From Cohnella caldifontis (GTDB lineage: Bacteria; Bacillota; Bacilli; Paenibacillales; Paenibacillaceae): a stretch of 64,000 nt of DNA. The stretch is from contig NZ_JAQZSJ010000008.1 in NCBI RefSeq assembly GCF_029360585.1, positions 141,417 through 205,416 on the forward strand, read 5' to 3'. Positions 44,116 through 51,587 of this stretch are shown here, piece after piece. Position 1 is the first letter of the stretch. The number at the start of each line of letters is the position of its first letter. Position numbers and translations under genes: made by a program. The notes under the pieces were generated by a model. That model was not told the DNA's origin and searched no databases. It worked only from the letters and a program-made list of their open reading frames with translations.

Positions 44116-45342
44116 TTACGCGGTGAGTTCTTCCGCCTGCTGCGCCCTTCCGCCTTGGCCGAGGAAGGACGCCTTCCAGTTTTTCTGCACGGCCAGGATC
44201 GCCAGGATGCAGATCAGGGCGATGGCGGCCAGGATCAGGAAGCCCGGAGTGTAGCTGCCGGCGGATTCCTTGATATTTCCCAGGATTTTGGGCAGGAAAT
44301 AGCCGCCCAGGCCGCCGGCCGCGCCGACGATGCCGGTAATGATGCCGATCTCTTTCTGGAAACGCTGCGGTACGAGCTGAAAAACGGCGCCGTTGCCCAT
44401 GCCGAGCATCATCATCATGGCGAACAGCAACACGGTGACGAGCGCAAGCGGCGGGAGCGTCGAGACGCAGGCCATCAAGACGGCGACGCCGGAGTACAGC
44501 AGGATGAGCATGCGGATGCCGCCCAGCCGGTCGGCCAGCCAACCGCCGATCGGGCGGAAGAAGCTGCCGGCGATAACGCAGATCGTCGTGAAATCCGCCG
44601 CACGGACCGCGGTGAGGCCGTATTGCGTGTTGAAGAAAATGGTCAAGTAGGTCGACATGCCGACGAACCCCCCGAAGGTGACGCTGTAAAACAGGCAGAA
44701 CAGCCAGGTGTCGCGTTTGCCGAGCAGTCGGCCGTAATCGGTCAAGGTAGCGGGAGCGGGCTGGGTCGGGCTGTCCTTGGCGAAAATCGTGAACAGGACG
44801 AAAACGATCGAGATCGGGATCAGAGCGAAGCCGAAGACGACGTGCCAATCTCCGTAATAGGTGGCGATGCGGTTCGCGAACAGCGTCGCGAATACCGTGC
44901 CGCTGTTGCCGGCGCCGGCGATGCCCATCGCCAGGCCTTGATATTGCGGGGGATACCAGCGGCTGGCCAGCGGCAGCGCGGCCGCGAAGCTGGCTCCAGC
45001 GATGCCGAGCAGCAGCGCGACGAGGTAGAGGTTGTTCAGGCTATGGGAGAACTGCCAGGCCCAGATCAAGGTGGCGATCGTGAGCAACATGCCGATTTGG
45101 CCGGTGCGTTTCGGACCGATTTTGTCCGTTAAGTAACCTAACACGAGTCGCAGAATCGATCCTCCGAGCGTAGGCAGCGCGACCAAGTTGGCTTTCTGCG
45201 ATGCGGTCATGTCGAAGTCGTTCATGATGATGACGGCGAGCGGACCGAGCATGACCCAAACCATGAAGCTGACGTCGAAGTACAGGAACGCGCTGATCAA
45301 AGAAGGCTTGTGCCCGGCTTGCCAAAATCCTTTTCCATGCAT
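44116..45342 (-). CDS. nasA: nitrate transporter, NarK/NasA-type MFS
   Basis: 408 residues with 12 hydrophobic segments. Nitrate-porter signatures: ASFAAALPLASRWYPPQYQG then LAMGIAGAGNSG (TM5 nitrate signature), and AGAAGGLGGYFLPKILG (TM11 signature). Imports nitrate into the cytoplasm for the reductase encoded next. The start is ATG 45342, where GGGAGAGGAGA lies 6-8 nt upstream; the in-frame extension to 45450 runs through the leader terminator and is not coding. Transcription starts near 45510 from a promoter with two GlnR/TnrA-type boxes, and about 165 nt of structured leader precede the gene. Confidence 0.92.
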   Translation of the reverse strand: MHGKGFWQAGHKPSLISAFLYFDVSFMVWVMLGPLAVIIMNDFDMTASQKANLVALPTLGGSILRLVLGYLTDKIGPKRTGQIGMLLTIATLIWAWQFSHSLNNLYLVALLLGIAGASFAAALPLASRWYPPQYQGLAMGIAGAGNSGTVFATLFANRIATYYGDWHVVFGFALIPISIVFVLFTIFAKDSPTQPAPATLTDYGRLLGKRDTWLFCLFYSVTFGGFVGMSTYLTIFFNTQYGLTAVRAADFTTICVIAGSFFRPIGGWLADRLGGIRMLILLYSGVAVLMACVSTLPPLALVTVLLFAMMMMLGMGNGAVFQLVPQRFQKEIGIITGIVGAAGGLGGYFLPKILGNIKESAGSYTPGFLILAAIALICILAILAVQKNWKASFLGQGGRAQQAEELTA

Positions 45343-45400
45343 GGCGATTCTCCTCTCCCTTTGTGGCGGTGCGGGGTTTGAAAACGGTTTTCTGCAATCG

Positions 45401-45471
45401 AAAAAGCCGGAGCGGTCGAACGGGTCGACGGCTTCCGGCTTCGTTGCCAAGGGGGCACTCCATTGTGCTCC
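45401..45471 (-). promoter_or_regulatory. ANTAR-type antitermination leader of the nasA-nasC operon
   Basis: On the minus-strand RNA, hairpin P1 (45471-45452) has stem GCAC/GUGC and hexaloop AAUGGA. Hairpin P2 (45450-45435) has stem UUGGC/GCCGG and hexaloop AACGAA. Both loops have A at position 1 and G at position 4, the recognised ANTAR-RNA signature. P2's 3' arm overlaps the 5' arm (45441-45434, AAGCCGGA) of a terminator that closes with UCCGGCUU (45411-45404) and a U run (to 45401). P2 and the terminator are mutually exclusive, so a nitrate-responsive ANTAR protein (NasR/NasT type, encoded elsewhere) would allow read-through. Confidence 0.82.
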
Positions 45472-45517
45472 AAACGTATGCGGTTGTGCGAGCGAGTGTC
45501 CTTGTGCTTGTAAAGCG

Positions 45518-45609
45518 ATTATATCGGGAAGTCATGGATGCGTCAATATACATTACACAAAAATGTGCAACCAGAATTTTTGTTGTTATTTGTGTAATGT
45601 ATTCTTACA
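45518..45609 (-). promoter_or_regulatory. nas promoter with two GlnR/TnrA-type boxes
   Basis: Minus strand: TTGACG (45546-45541), 17 bp, TATAAT (45523-45518). A perfect TGTNA-N7-TNACA box, TGTAATGTATTCTTACA, occupies 45593-45609. A second, TGTAATGTATATTGACG with one mismatch in the last half (TGACG for TNACA), occupies 45541-45557 and overlaps the -35. Box centres are 52 bp apart, about five helical turns. Confidence 0.75.
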
Positions 45610-45615
45610 AAATTT

Positions 45616-46563
45616 TCAGAAAAGCGTCAGTTGAACGGGGCCGTCATCCGCTGGAGAGAGGGCCGAGGCGTTCGGAACGTCGGCTGCGGGTTTCGGCGAG
45701 CGGATCGCGGCGAGTTCTTGGGAGCGCAGGCCTCGGGCTTGGATTTGCCGGCGGATCCATTCGAGCTTGGGTTTTCGGTACGCTTCGGGAACGTAAGCCG
45801 CCCGCCAATACAACCGTCCATATGCTTTGACGTGCTCGGGGTACGCCTCTTGGAGCGTTTGGAAAAACCAGCTTTTGACCTCCGGGGTGGAGAGGCGGAG
45901 ATAGGAGGGGCTGACGAATGCGGCGTCCGCCTGCTGGCATGCGTCCAGCAAGCCCTCGACGGCTTCTTCTCCATCCGAGATATAGGGAAGGATCGGCGCC
46001 ATGAAGACGCCGGCTTTGATTCCGGCCTCGTTCAATCTCCTCACCGCGTCCAGGCGGAGTCGGGGAGCCGGGGTGGAGGGTTCGAAATTTCGCCAGACGT
46101 CGGGGTCCAGCATATGCAAGCTGATGTTGACCGACGAACCGGGGATCCGCTGCAGCAAGTCCAGGTCGCGGAGCACGAGCGGGGACCGCGTCGTAATGCT
46201 GGCCGGAACGCCGAATTCCGCCAGCGTCTCCAGGCAGCCGCGGGTGAGCCGGGCTTTGCCTTCGAGCTGTTGGTACGGATCTGTCGCGGTGCCGATCGCC
46301 ACGTAAGCCGGCAGTCGCCCCCGCATTCGCCGCAATTGCGCGCGCAGCACGTCCGGGGCGTCCTGCTTCCAGAAGATATGCTTCTGGAACGCGTCATCCG
46401 CCGATTCGCCCATGTAAGCGTGCGTGCTCCGGGCGTAGCAAAAACTGCAGCCATGCTGGCAGCCCCGGTAAGGGTTGATCGACCAGTCGAACGGCATGGA
46501 GGGGGCTTTGACGGGATTCAGCACCGTTTTGGGGCGGATCGGTTCATAGGTCGTCGGATTCAT
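45616..46563 (-). CDS. SPL-family radical SAM protein with C-terminal clamp-binding motif
   Basis: 315 residues. The radical-SAM cluster motif is INPYRGCQHGCSFCYARSTH (CxxxCxxC). YVAIGTATDPYQQLEGKARL and TRGCLETLAEFGVPASITTR are typical of the spore-photoproduct-lyase-related (SPL) group. The protein ends exactly in VQLTLF, matching the QLxLF peptide that docks proteins onto the DNA polymerase sliding clamp (beta). A LexA-type GAAC-N4-GTTC box overlaps its transcription start. Together these suggest SOS-induced DNA repair at replication forks, but the lesion is unknown. GGAGGAA is placed 5-6 nt before ATG 46563. Confidence 0.88.
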   Translation of the reverse strand: MNPTTYEPIRPKTVLNPVKAPSMPFDWSINPYRGCQHGCSFCYARSTHAYMGESADDAFQKHIFWKQDAPDVLRAQLRRMRGRLPAYVAIGTATDPYQQLEGKARLTRGCLETLAEFGVPASITTRSPLVLRDLDLLQRIPGSSVNISLHMLDPDVWRNFEPSTPAPRLRLDAVRRLNEAGIKAGVFMAPILPYISDGEEAVEGLLDACQQADAAFVSPSYLRLSTPEVKSWFFQTLQEAYPEHVKAYGRLYWRAAYVPEAYRKPKLEWIRRQIQARGLRSQELAAIRSPKPAADVPNASALSPADDGPVQLTLF

Positions 46564-46594
46564 CGGATTCCTCCGGGTTGGGATGTGATATAAC

Positions 46595-46642
46595 GGGAAC
46601 GTTTGTTCCCTTTATTATATGCTTGATCCGGAGAAGCCGCAA
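46595..46642 (-). promoter_or_regulatory. LexA (SOS) box and promoter of the radical SAM gene
   Basis: Minus-strand promoter TTGCGG (46642-46637), 17 bp, TATAAT (46619-46614). GGGAAC-GTTT-GTTCCC (46595-46610) covers the expected start site and contains the Bacillus/Paenibacillus LexA core GAAC-N4-GTTC as a perfect 6-bp-arm dyad. Confidence 0.8.
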
Positions 46643-46765
46643 TGGAAACGGGTGGAGGCAGGGGGTTATGGAAGCGGGATTGTGCGGAATAGTGGATGAG
46701 ATCTGTTATTTCGGCGGAGGAACGGGATACGAAAATCAGCCCCCGCATCACCGCAGGGGCTGATT

Positions 46766-48679
46766 CTAAGCCGGCAGGGACAACGTCAGCACGCAACCGG
46801 CGGGAGTCGTGTCGAGGCGCAGCTCGCCGCCGAGTCTGGACACCCGGTCCATTACGGCGCTGAGGCTGAGGCCGGGTTCGCTGGAGGGCAGCTTGGCGTC
46901 GCTCGACAAGCGCAAGCGAACGGTGCCGGACCCGGCGCTCAGCTGGAACCGGAAACGGCGCGCCGAGCCGAGTTTGATTCCGTTGGTCAATCCCTCCTGC
47001 AGCGTCCGGAACAGGATTCGCTTCTGCGCGGCCGACAGCGAATCGGGGAGCGCTTCGATCCGGCTCTCCACGATGCAGCCCGTCGTTTGCTCGGTTTCGC
47101 GGATCAGCGCGCCCAGGGCGCCGTGAAGGTCGAAATGGCCGGAGTCTTCGCGCAGCAGCCGCACGGAATGCCGGATATCCTCCAAACCTTGCCGGGCCAG
47201 TTCCTGGGATGCCGCGAGCTTCTCCTCGGCTTGCGGACGATCCAGCGGCAGCAGCCGGCGGGCCGCCTCCAACTGGATAATCGCCGCCGACAGCGTATGG
47301 CCGACCGCGTCGTGGATGGCGCCGGTGACGCGGTGCCGTTCTTCCAGCATCAAGGCTTCCGCCATCGCTTCCGCGGATTCCCGCTGGGACGCGGCGAGAT
47401 GCTCGTTGGCGGCCTCCAGCTGCCGGTTGCTGGCGATGATTTCCGCCGTTCTCTTTTCCACCAGCCGCTCCAAGGAACGGTTGACTTCGTTCAATTGCCG
47501 GTGCATGGCGGTGTAGCGGTGGATGATGATCCGGATTAAACAGACGGCGAACGCGAACAATCCCAAATAGATCAAATCCTCGGGAAGCCGATCGAGGAAG
47601 GCGCGCAGCGCGGGCCAGCCTTCATAGACGCCGGGCGGGAGCCAGTAACGGATGACGTGCACGAAGCCGATGGCCACCAGGGAGGTGAATCCGGCCATGA
47701 CCCATATGGATTCCAGATCGTTGCGGGTCCGGTAGGCTTTCCAGATGACCCAGTAGGACTGGACGAAAACCGCGAGGAAGACGGGCGTGTATAAATATGA
47801 AATCCAGAACGTATAGAATTGCTGGCTGGCCACCGCTCCGATCGTGGCCATGACGCAGAAGACGAAGACGAATCTCCGCATCCAGCGTACGGATCGCCCG
47901 CCGATGCCGATGAATACCTGCTCCAGCGCGCCGATGACCGCCAGGGTCCCCCAAGGCATGGCGGTTTCCTGCAGGGAGCTTGCCCAGGGATTGTCCCACA
48001 GGAATCCGATCACCTGATTTCCCGCGAGCGATCCGTATCCGCCGGAAACGGCCAGCAGAGAGAAATACAAGTAGATCCGATCCCGTTGGGACGCGAACAG
48101 CCCAAGGGAGACCAGCCCGCCGAAAATCAGCAGCAGGCCGAGGATGACGTTGTCCAGGTCCTTGAACAGAATCCGGCTGACGAAGGAGGATTTCTCCCCG
48201 AGCTCGAGCTCCGGCGCAGCGGGATTGTACAACCCGTTCCGCATCAGGATATCGACTTGAGCGGGAACGGGCGACGGCAGAGGGGCCATGTACCAGTAAA
48301 ATCCGTTGTTGACGCGGATCCCTTTGCGGGCGGGATCGTTCTCGAAGAGTACCTTGCCGTCGTCCAGCATGACGCGGTTGCCGCCGGCATGCAGCATGAA
48401 AAGGACGGGGTCCTTCCAATCGGTTCCGGGAAGGGGGACGCGCAGCCAAAAGAAGGGGTATTCGGTGCCCACCGGCGCCGAATACGCGCTCCAGCCTTCC
48501 GCCGGCGGCGCCGGTTCGTCCCAGGACGCGGCCGGGGCCCACTGCCACCCGGCGGTGTCCAGAACCTCGGCTTCGCTCTCGCGTTCGCCCGAGCCGATAG
48601 CCCATCCGGCCGCCAGCAATAGCAGCAGGATAACGGTGAATATGCGGATGAAAGGACCATGCCGATTCAGAAAACTCAT
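46766..48679 (-). CDS. sensor histidine kinase, 7TMR-DISM/HisKA_3 type, with degenerate ATP lid
   Basis: 637 residues. An N-terminal membrane helix, an extracytoplasmic beta-rich domain (about 35-170, 7TMR-DISM extracellular type), seven membrane segments (about 175-400), a coiled-coil (about 405-440), then the dimerisation/phosphoacceptor helix RVTGAIHDAVGHTLSAAIIQ (His about 455). The ATPase domain has a weak N-box (EGLTNGIKLGSARR, where family members have NALRHG) and no DxGxG D-box (LSSDAKLPSSEPGL). It may therefore be a poor or dead kinase that works with its paralogue. GGGAGAGAG precedes ATG 48679; it begins 17 bp after HK2. Confidence 0.88.
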   Translation of the reverse strand: MSFLNRHGPFIRIFTVILLLLLAAGWAIGSGERESEAEVLDTAGWQWAPAASWDEPAPPAEGWSAYSAPVGTEYPFFWLRVPLPGTDWKDPVLFMLHAGGNRVMLDDGKVLFENDPARKGIRVNNGFYWYMAPLPSPVPAQVDILMRNGLYNPAAPELELGEKSSFVSRILFKDLDNVILGLLLIFGGLVSLGLFASQRDRIYLYFSLLAVSGGYGSLAGNQVIGFLWDNPWASSLQETAMPWGTLAVIGALEQVFIGIGGRSVRWMRRFVFVFCVMATIGAVASQQFYTFWISYLYTPVFLAVFVQSYWVIWKAYRTRNDLESIWVMAGFTSLVAIGFVHVIRYWLPPGVYEGWPALRAFLDRLPEDLIYLGLFAFAVCLIRIIIHRYTAMHRQLNEVNRSLERLVEKRTAEIIASNRQLEAANEHLAASQRESAEAMAEALMLEERHRVTGAIHDAVGHTLSAAIIQLEAARRLLPLDRPQAEEKLAASQELARQGLEDIRHSVRLLREDSGHFDLHGALGALIRETEQTTGCIVESRIEALPDSLSAAQKRILFRTLQEGLTNGIKLGSARRFRFQLSAGSGTVRLRLSSDAKLPSSEPGLSLSAVMDRVSRLGGELRLDTTPAGCVLTLSLPA

Positions 48680-48696
48680 CGAAAATTTCTCTCTCC

Positions 48697-50649
48697 CTAA
48701 GGCAAGACTCGGATTCTCGGTTCATCGTACGGCAGCGACAGCAGGAGCACGCAGCCGGGGTGGCCCGGCTCGACGGACATGACGCCGCCCAACTGGGCAA
48801 CCCGTTCGGACATGGCTTTCAGCCCGAAGCCGAACGAGGAAGGCGCATAGGTTACCCCGTCGGACTCCAGCCGGAACAGAAGAATCGGGCTGCTGACGGT
48901 CAGGGAGAACGAGAACCTGGTGCTGCCGCCATGACGCAGCGCGTTCGTGATTCCTTCCTGCAGCGCTTGATACAGTACGCGTTTCTGCAAGGTGGAGAGA
49001 GTCTCCGGCAACGGATCGATCCGGACAACGAACTTGGCTTCGGTGGTCCGCTCGGTCTCGCCGATCAAGCCGATCATGGCATCCGCCAAATCGTAACGGG
49101 GCGTATCGTGCCGCAGCAGGCGGACGGACTGGCGGATTTCCTCCAGCCCCCGCCGGATCAACTCCTGGGAAGCGGTCAGCTTGTCCATCGCGAGCCGGGG
49201 GTCCCGGTCCAGCAACCGTTTGGCGGCTTCCAACTGGACGATCGTCGCGGTCAGCGCATGCCCGACCGTATCGTGAATGTTGCCCGTGATCCGGTTCCGC
49301 TCTTCCAGCACCATCGACGACGCGATCGTCTCCGCCGTCTCCCGCGTCGATTCCTCCAGCCGGGATCTGGATTCCTGCAGTTGACGCGTCCTTTCCTCAA
49401 GTTCGGAGGTGCGCAAACGCACGCTGTTTTCGAGAAATTCCCCGATGTGCCGCAGCCGCTTCTCCATGACGCCGAACCGGTACAGGATGACCCGGATCAG
49501 GCAGATCAAGAACAGGAACAGGCCGACCGAGAGCAGGTCGAAAGGAAACCGGCCGAGCGCCGGAAAGATCTGCCGCATGCTTTCGAACCAGGAGGGAAGA
49601 TAGGTCCGGATCACGTGAAGCAAGGCGAAAAACACGACGATGACGAAGCCGGAGAGCATCCAGACGGAATCCGGCTCCCGGCTTTTGCGGTAGGCGCTTC
49701 TGAGCGTCTGGAACATGACGCCGGCCGTCACGAGAAACAGCAAGAACAGCGGATATCCGAACAGCCACCCGAAACGGGAGGGGTCCAGCAGGAGCGAGAC
49801 GAGGAGCAATACCCCGGACGCCGCGAGCAGCGTGCGTCGGATCAACGTCAGCATTCTCGCGTTCGGGGACGGGAACACCCCGTCCAGCATGCCGACGAAT
49901 GCGTAGACGCCGAACGGGAAAGCCGCGAAATCCAAATAACCGAGCCAAGGCTGGTCCCATACGACCTGAAGCAGGTAATTCCGCACCAAGGAAGCGTAGA
50001 AGCCGCTGAACGACAGAAGGGCGAAATACAGCTGGAGCCGGCTTCGCCGCTTGAGGTACAGTCCCAACGCGGTGCAGGCGGTCAGCAGGAATAAGGCGGC
50101 CAGCACGAAGCTGTACAGGTCTTTGCGAAGCAGCTCGATATAGAAGTCGCTCTTGCTTACCGTGCGGATCCATGGAGCGGCCCGCGGAGACCCGCGGTTG
50201 TCCGCGAGCAGATACACTTCCCGCGGAACGGGATCCGGAAGCGGCGCCAGGTTCCAATGGGTAAACAGGTTCAATCGCTGTCCCGTGGCCGCGGGATCGT
50301 ACGAGTAGAGCAGACGGTGTTGATCCCGCACCTGGACGGACACCATGTTCATGATCCATAGTTGGGCGTCCCGCGGAGGGTCGGTCGGCAGCGGAATCCG
50401 CAGCCAAAAGTAGCGGGACCGATTATGCAGATCTTCGGAGGAAGAATAGGGAGTCCATCCGGAGGAAGGGGGAGCGGATTCTTCGAAAGACGCGGCGGGA
50501 GCCCATTGCCAGCCGGAACGGTCCGGCTCTTGGACCGGGAAGCCTCGGTTAAGCGAAGAAAGCCCCCAGCCGATCAGCGCGACGAGCGCGGTCAGGAGGG
50601 CGATCGTCCGTATCAACGGCCAATGGGCGAGCCAGCCTCTGCGATCCAC
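48697..50649 (-). CDS. sensor histidine kinase, 7TMR-DISM/HisKA_3 type (paralogue)
   Basis: 650 residues, same architecture as the downstream gene: signal anchor, 7TMR-DISM extracellular domain (about 35-180), seven membrane segments, a coiled-coil with ELEERTRQLQESRSRLEEST, and phosphoacceptor NIHDTVGHALTATIVQLEAA (His about 457). The N-box is intact (LQEGITNALRHGGSTRFSF), but the D-box reads LESDGVTYAPSSFGFG, lacking the usual second Gly. GTG 50649 start with GGAGGAA upstream. It is placed between the regulator and the second kinase; all three genes read leftwards and probably form one operon. Confidence 0.9.
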   Translation of the reverse strand: MDRRGWLAHWPLIRTIALLTALVALIGWGLSSLNRGFPVQEPDRSGWQWAPAASFEESAPPSSGWTPYSSSEDLHNRSRYFWLRIPLPTDPPRDAQLWIMNMVSVQVRDQHRLLYSYDPAATGQRLNLFTHWNLAPLPDPVPREVYLLADNRGSPRAAPWIRTVSKSDFYIELLRKDLYSFVLAALFLLTACTALGLYLKRRSRLQLYFALLSFSGFYASLVRNYLLQVVWDQPWLGYLDFAAFPFGVYAFVGMLDGVFPSPNARMLTLIRRTLLAASGVLLLVSLLLDPSRFGWLFGYPLFLLFLVTAGVMFQTLRSAYRKSREPDSVWMLSGFVIVVFFALLHVIRTYLPSWFESMRQIFPALGRFPFDLLSVGLFLFLICLIRVILYRFGVMEKRLRHIGEFLENSVRLRTSELEERTRQLQESRSRLEESTRETAETIASSMVLEERNRITGNIHDTVGHALTATIVQLEAAKRLLDRDPRLAMDKLTASQELIRRGLEEIRQSVRLLRHDTPRYDLADAMIGLIGETERTTEAKFVVRIDPLPETLSTLQKRVLYQALQEGITNALRHGGSTRFSFSLTVSSPILLFRLESDGVTYAPSSFGFGLKAMSERVAQLGGVMSVEPGHPGCVLLLSLPYDEPRIRVLP

Positions 50650-50727
50650 TGCGGTTCCTCCCCGGAGTTCGACAAACTTCGTCTTTCCATTGTACCGGGG
50701 ATGTCGGCGGGTTCACAGTGACTGCCG

Positions 50728-51390
50728 TCATATGACTGTCATGTCTTTGAGCCAGATGACCGCCTGGGTGCGGTCGTTCGTTCCGATTTTGTCGTAGATG
50801 GCGCTGATGTAGTTTTTGACCGTGCCTTCGCTCATGAACAGCACCTGCGCGATCTCCCGGTTGGTCCGGCCCTCTACCATGAGGGAGATGATGCTCATCT
50901 CCCGCTCGGTGAACTTCAGCTCGGACGCCCTGCCGTCGCCGGCGAACCTGGGCCTGGAGGCGGGCTCGGCATGGGAGGAGAGTCGGGCCGCCAGCTTGAC
51001 CGCGATGGAAGAAGGAAGCATGATCTCCCCCCGGGCCGCGTCGCGGATCGCTTGGAGGAGCTTGTCCGTCGGGATGTCCTTGAGCAGAAAGCCGACGGCG
51101 CCGTTCATCAGCGCTTCCAGGATGTATTCGTCCTCGTCGAAGGTCGTCAGAACCAGAACCTTCGCGTCCGGCAGCTTCTCCCGGATCTGCTTGACCGCTT
51201 CGATTCCGTTCATGACCGGCATCCGGATGTCCATCAGCACGAGATCGGGACGGTGCTCCCAGGCGAGGCGGCAGGCTTCTTCGCCGTTCTCGGCCGCCGC
51301 CACGACTTCGATGTCGTCCTCCAGCTGGAGAATCGTCTGCAGACCGTCCCTCATTAACGTTTGGTCGTCGGCAATCAATACCCGAAGCAT
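50728..51390 (-). CDS. NarL/LuxR-type response regulator
   Basis: 220 residues. Receiver domain: MLRVLIADDQTLMRDGLQTI with the acidic pair, phosphoacceptor Asp in PDLVLMDIRMPVMNG (about 54), LVLTTFDEDEYILEALMNGA and the conserved Lys in FLLKDIP. C-terminal LuxR helix-turn-helix: LKFTEREMSIISLMVEGRTN then REIAQVLFMSEGTVKNYISA. ATG 51390 is chosen because AGGGGGGA lies 6-7 nt upstream; the frame is open to 51441. It heads the two-kinase operon and is divergent from the HD-GYP gene. The identical palindrome GTCATATGAC lies in the divergent region and across its stop codon. Confidence 0.95.
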   Translation of the reverse strand: MLRVLIADDQTLMRDGLQTILQLEDDIEVVAAAENGEEACRLAWEHRPDLVLMDIRMPVMNGIEAVKQIREKLPDAKVLVLTTFDEDEYILEALMNGAVGFLLKDIPTDKLLQAIRDAARGEIMLPSSIAVKLAARLSSHAEPASRPRFAGDGRASELKFTEREMSIISLMVEGRTNREIAQVLFMSEGTVKNYISAIYDKIGTNDRTQAVIWLKDMTVI

Positions 51391-51498
51391 GAGCGTCCCC
51401 CCTTTTCTATCCATTATAAGGCATTGGTCCCATCGAGGCATGAAGCTTTCGACGGATTCTGTGAATATTCGTGACTTCCTGCCTGACGCGTGTCACTG

Positions 51499-51508
51499 GT
51501 CATATGAC
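51499..51508. promoter_or_regulatory. candidate response-regulator site GTCATATGAC
   Basis: Perfect 10-bp palindrome in the divergent region between the response regulator (start 51390) and HD-GYP (start 51588) genes. The same 10-mer recurs at 50727-50736 across the regulator's stop codon. NarL-type regulators commonly bind short palindromes of this sort; assignment is inference. Confidence 0.4.
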
Positions 51509-51587
51509 GCGGGACTCCCTTACGATAGGACTAGTTACGAGGCCGCAACGCCGGTCTCCGCAGATTCGGAAAGGAAGTGCCGGGAAC

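Noticed and set aside
45343..45450. N-terminal extension of NasA to an ATG at 45450.
   Set aside because: It would translate the leader terminator; the ribosome site and conserved family start are at 45342.
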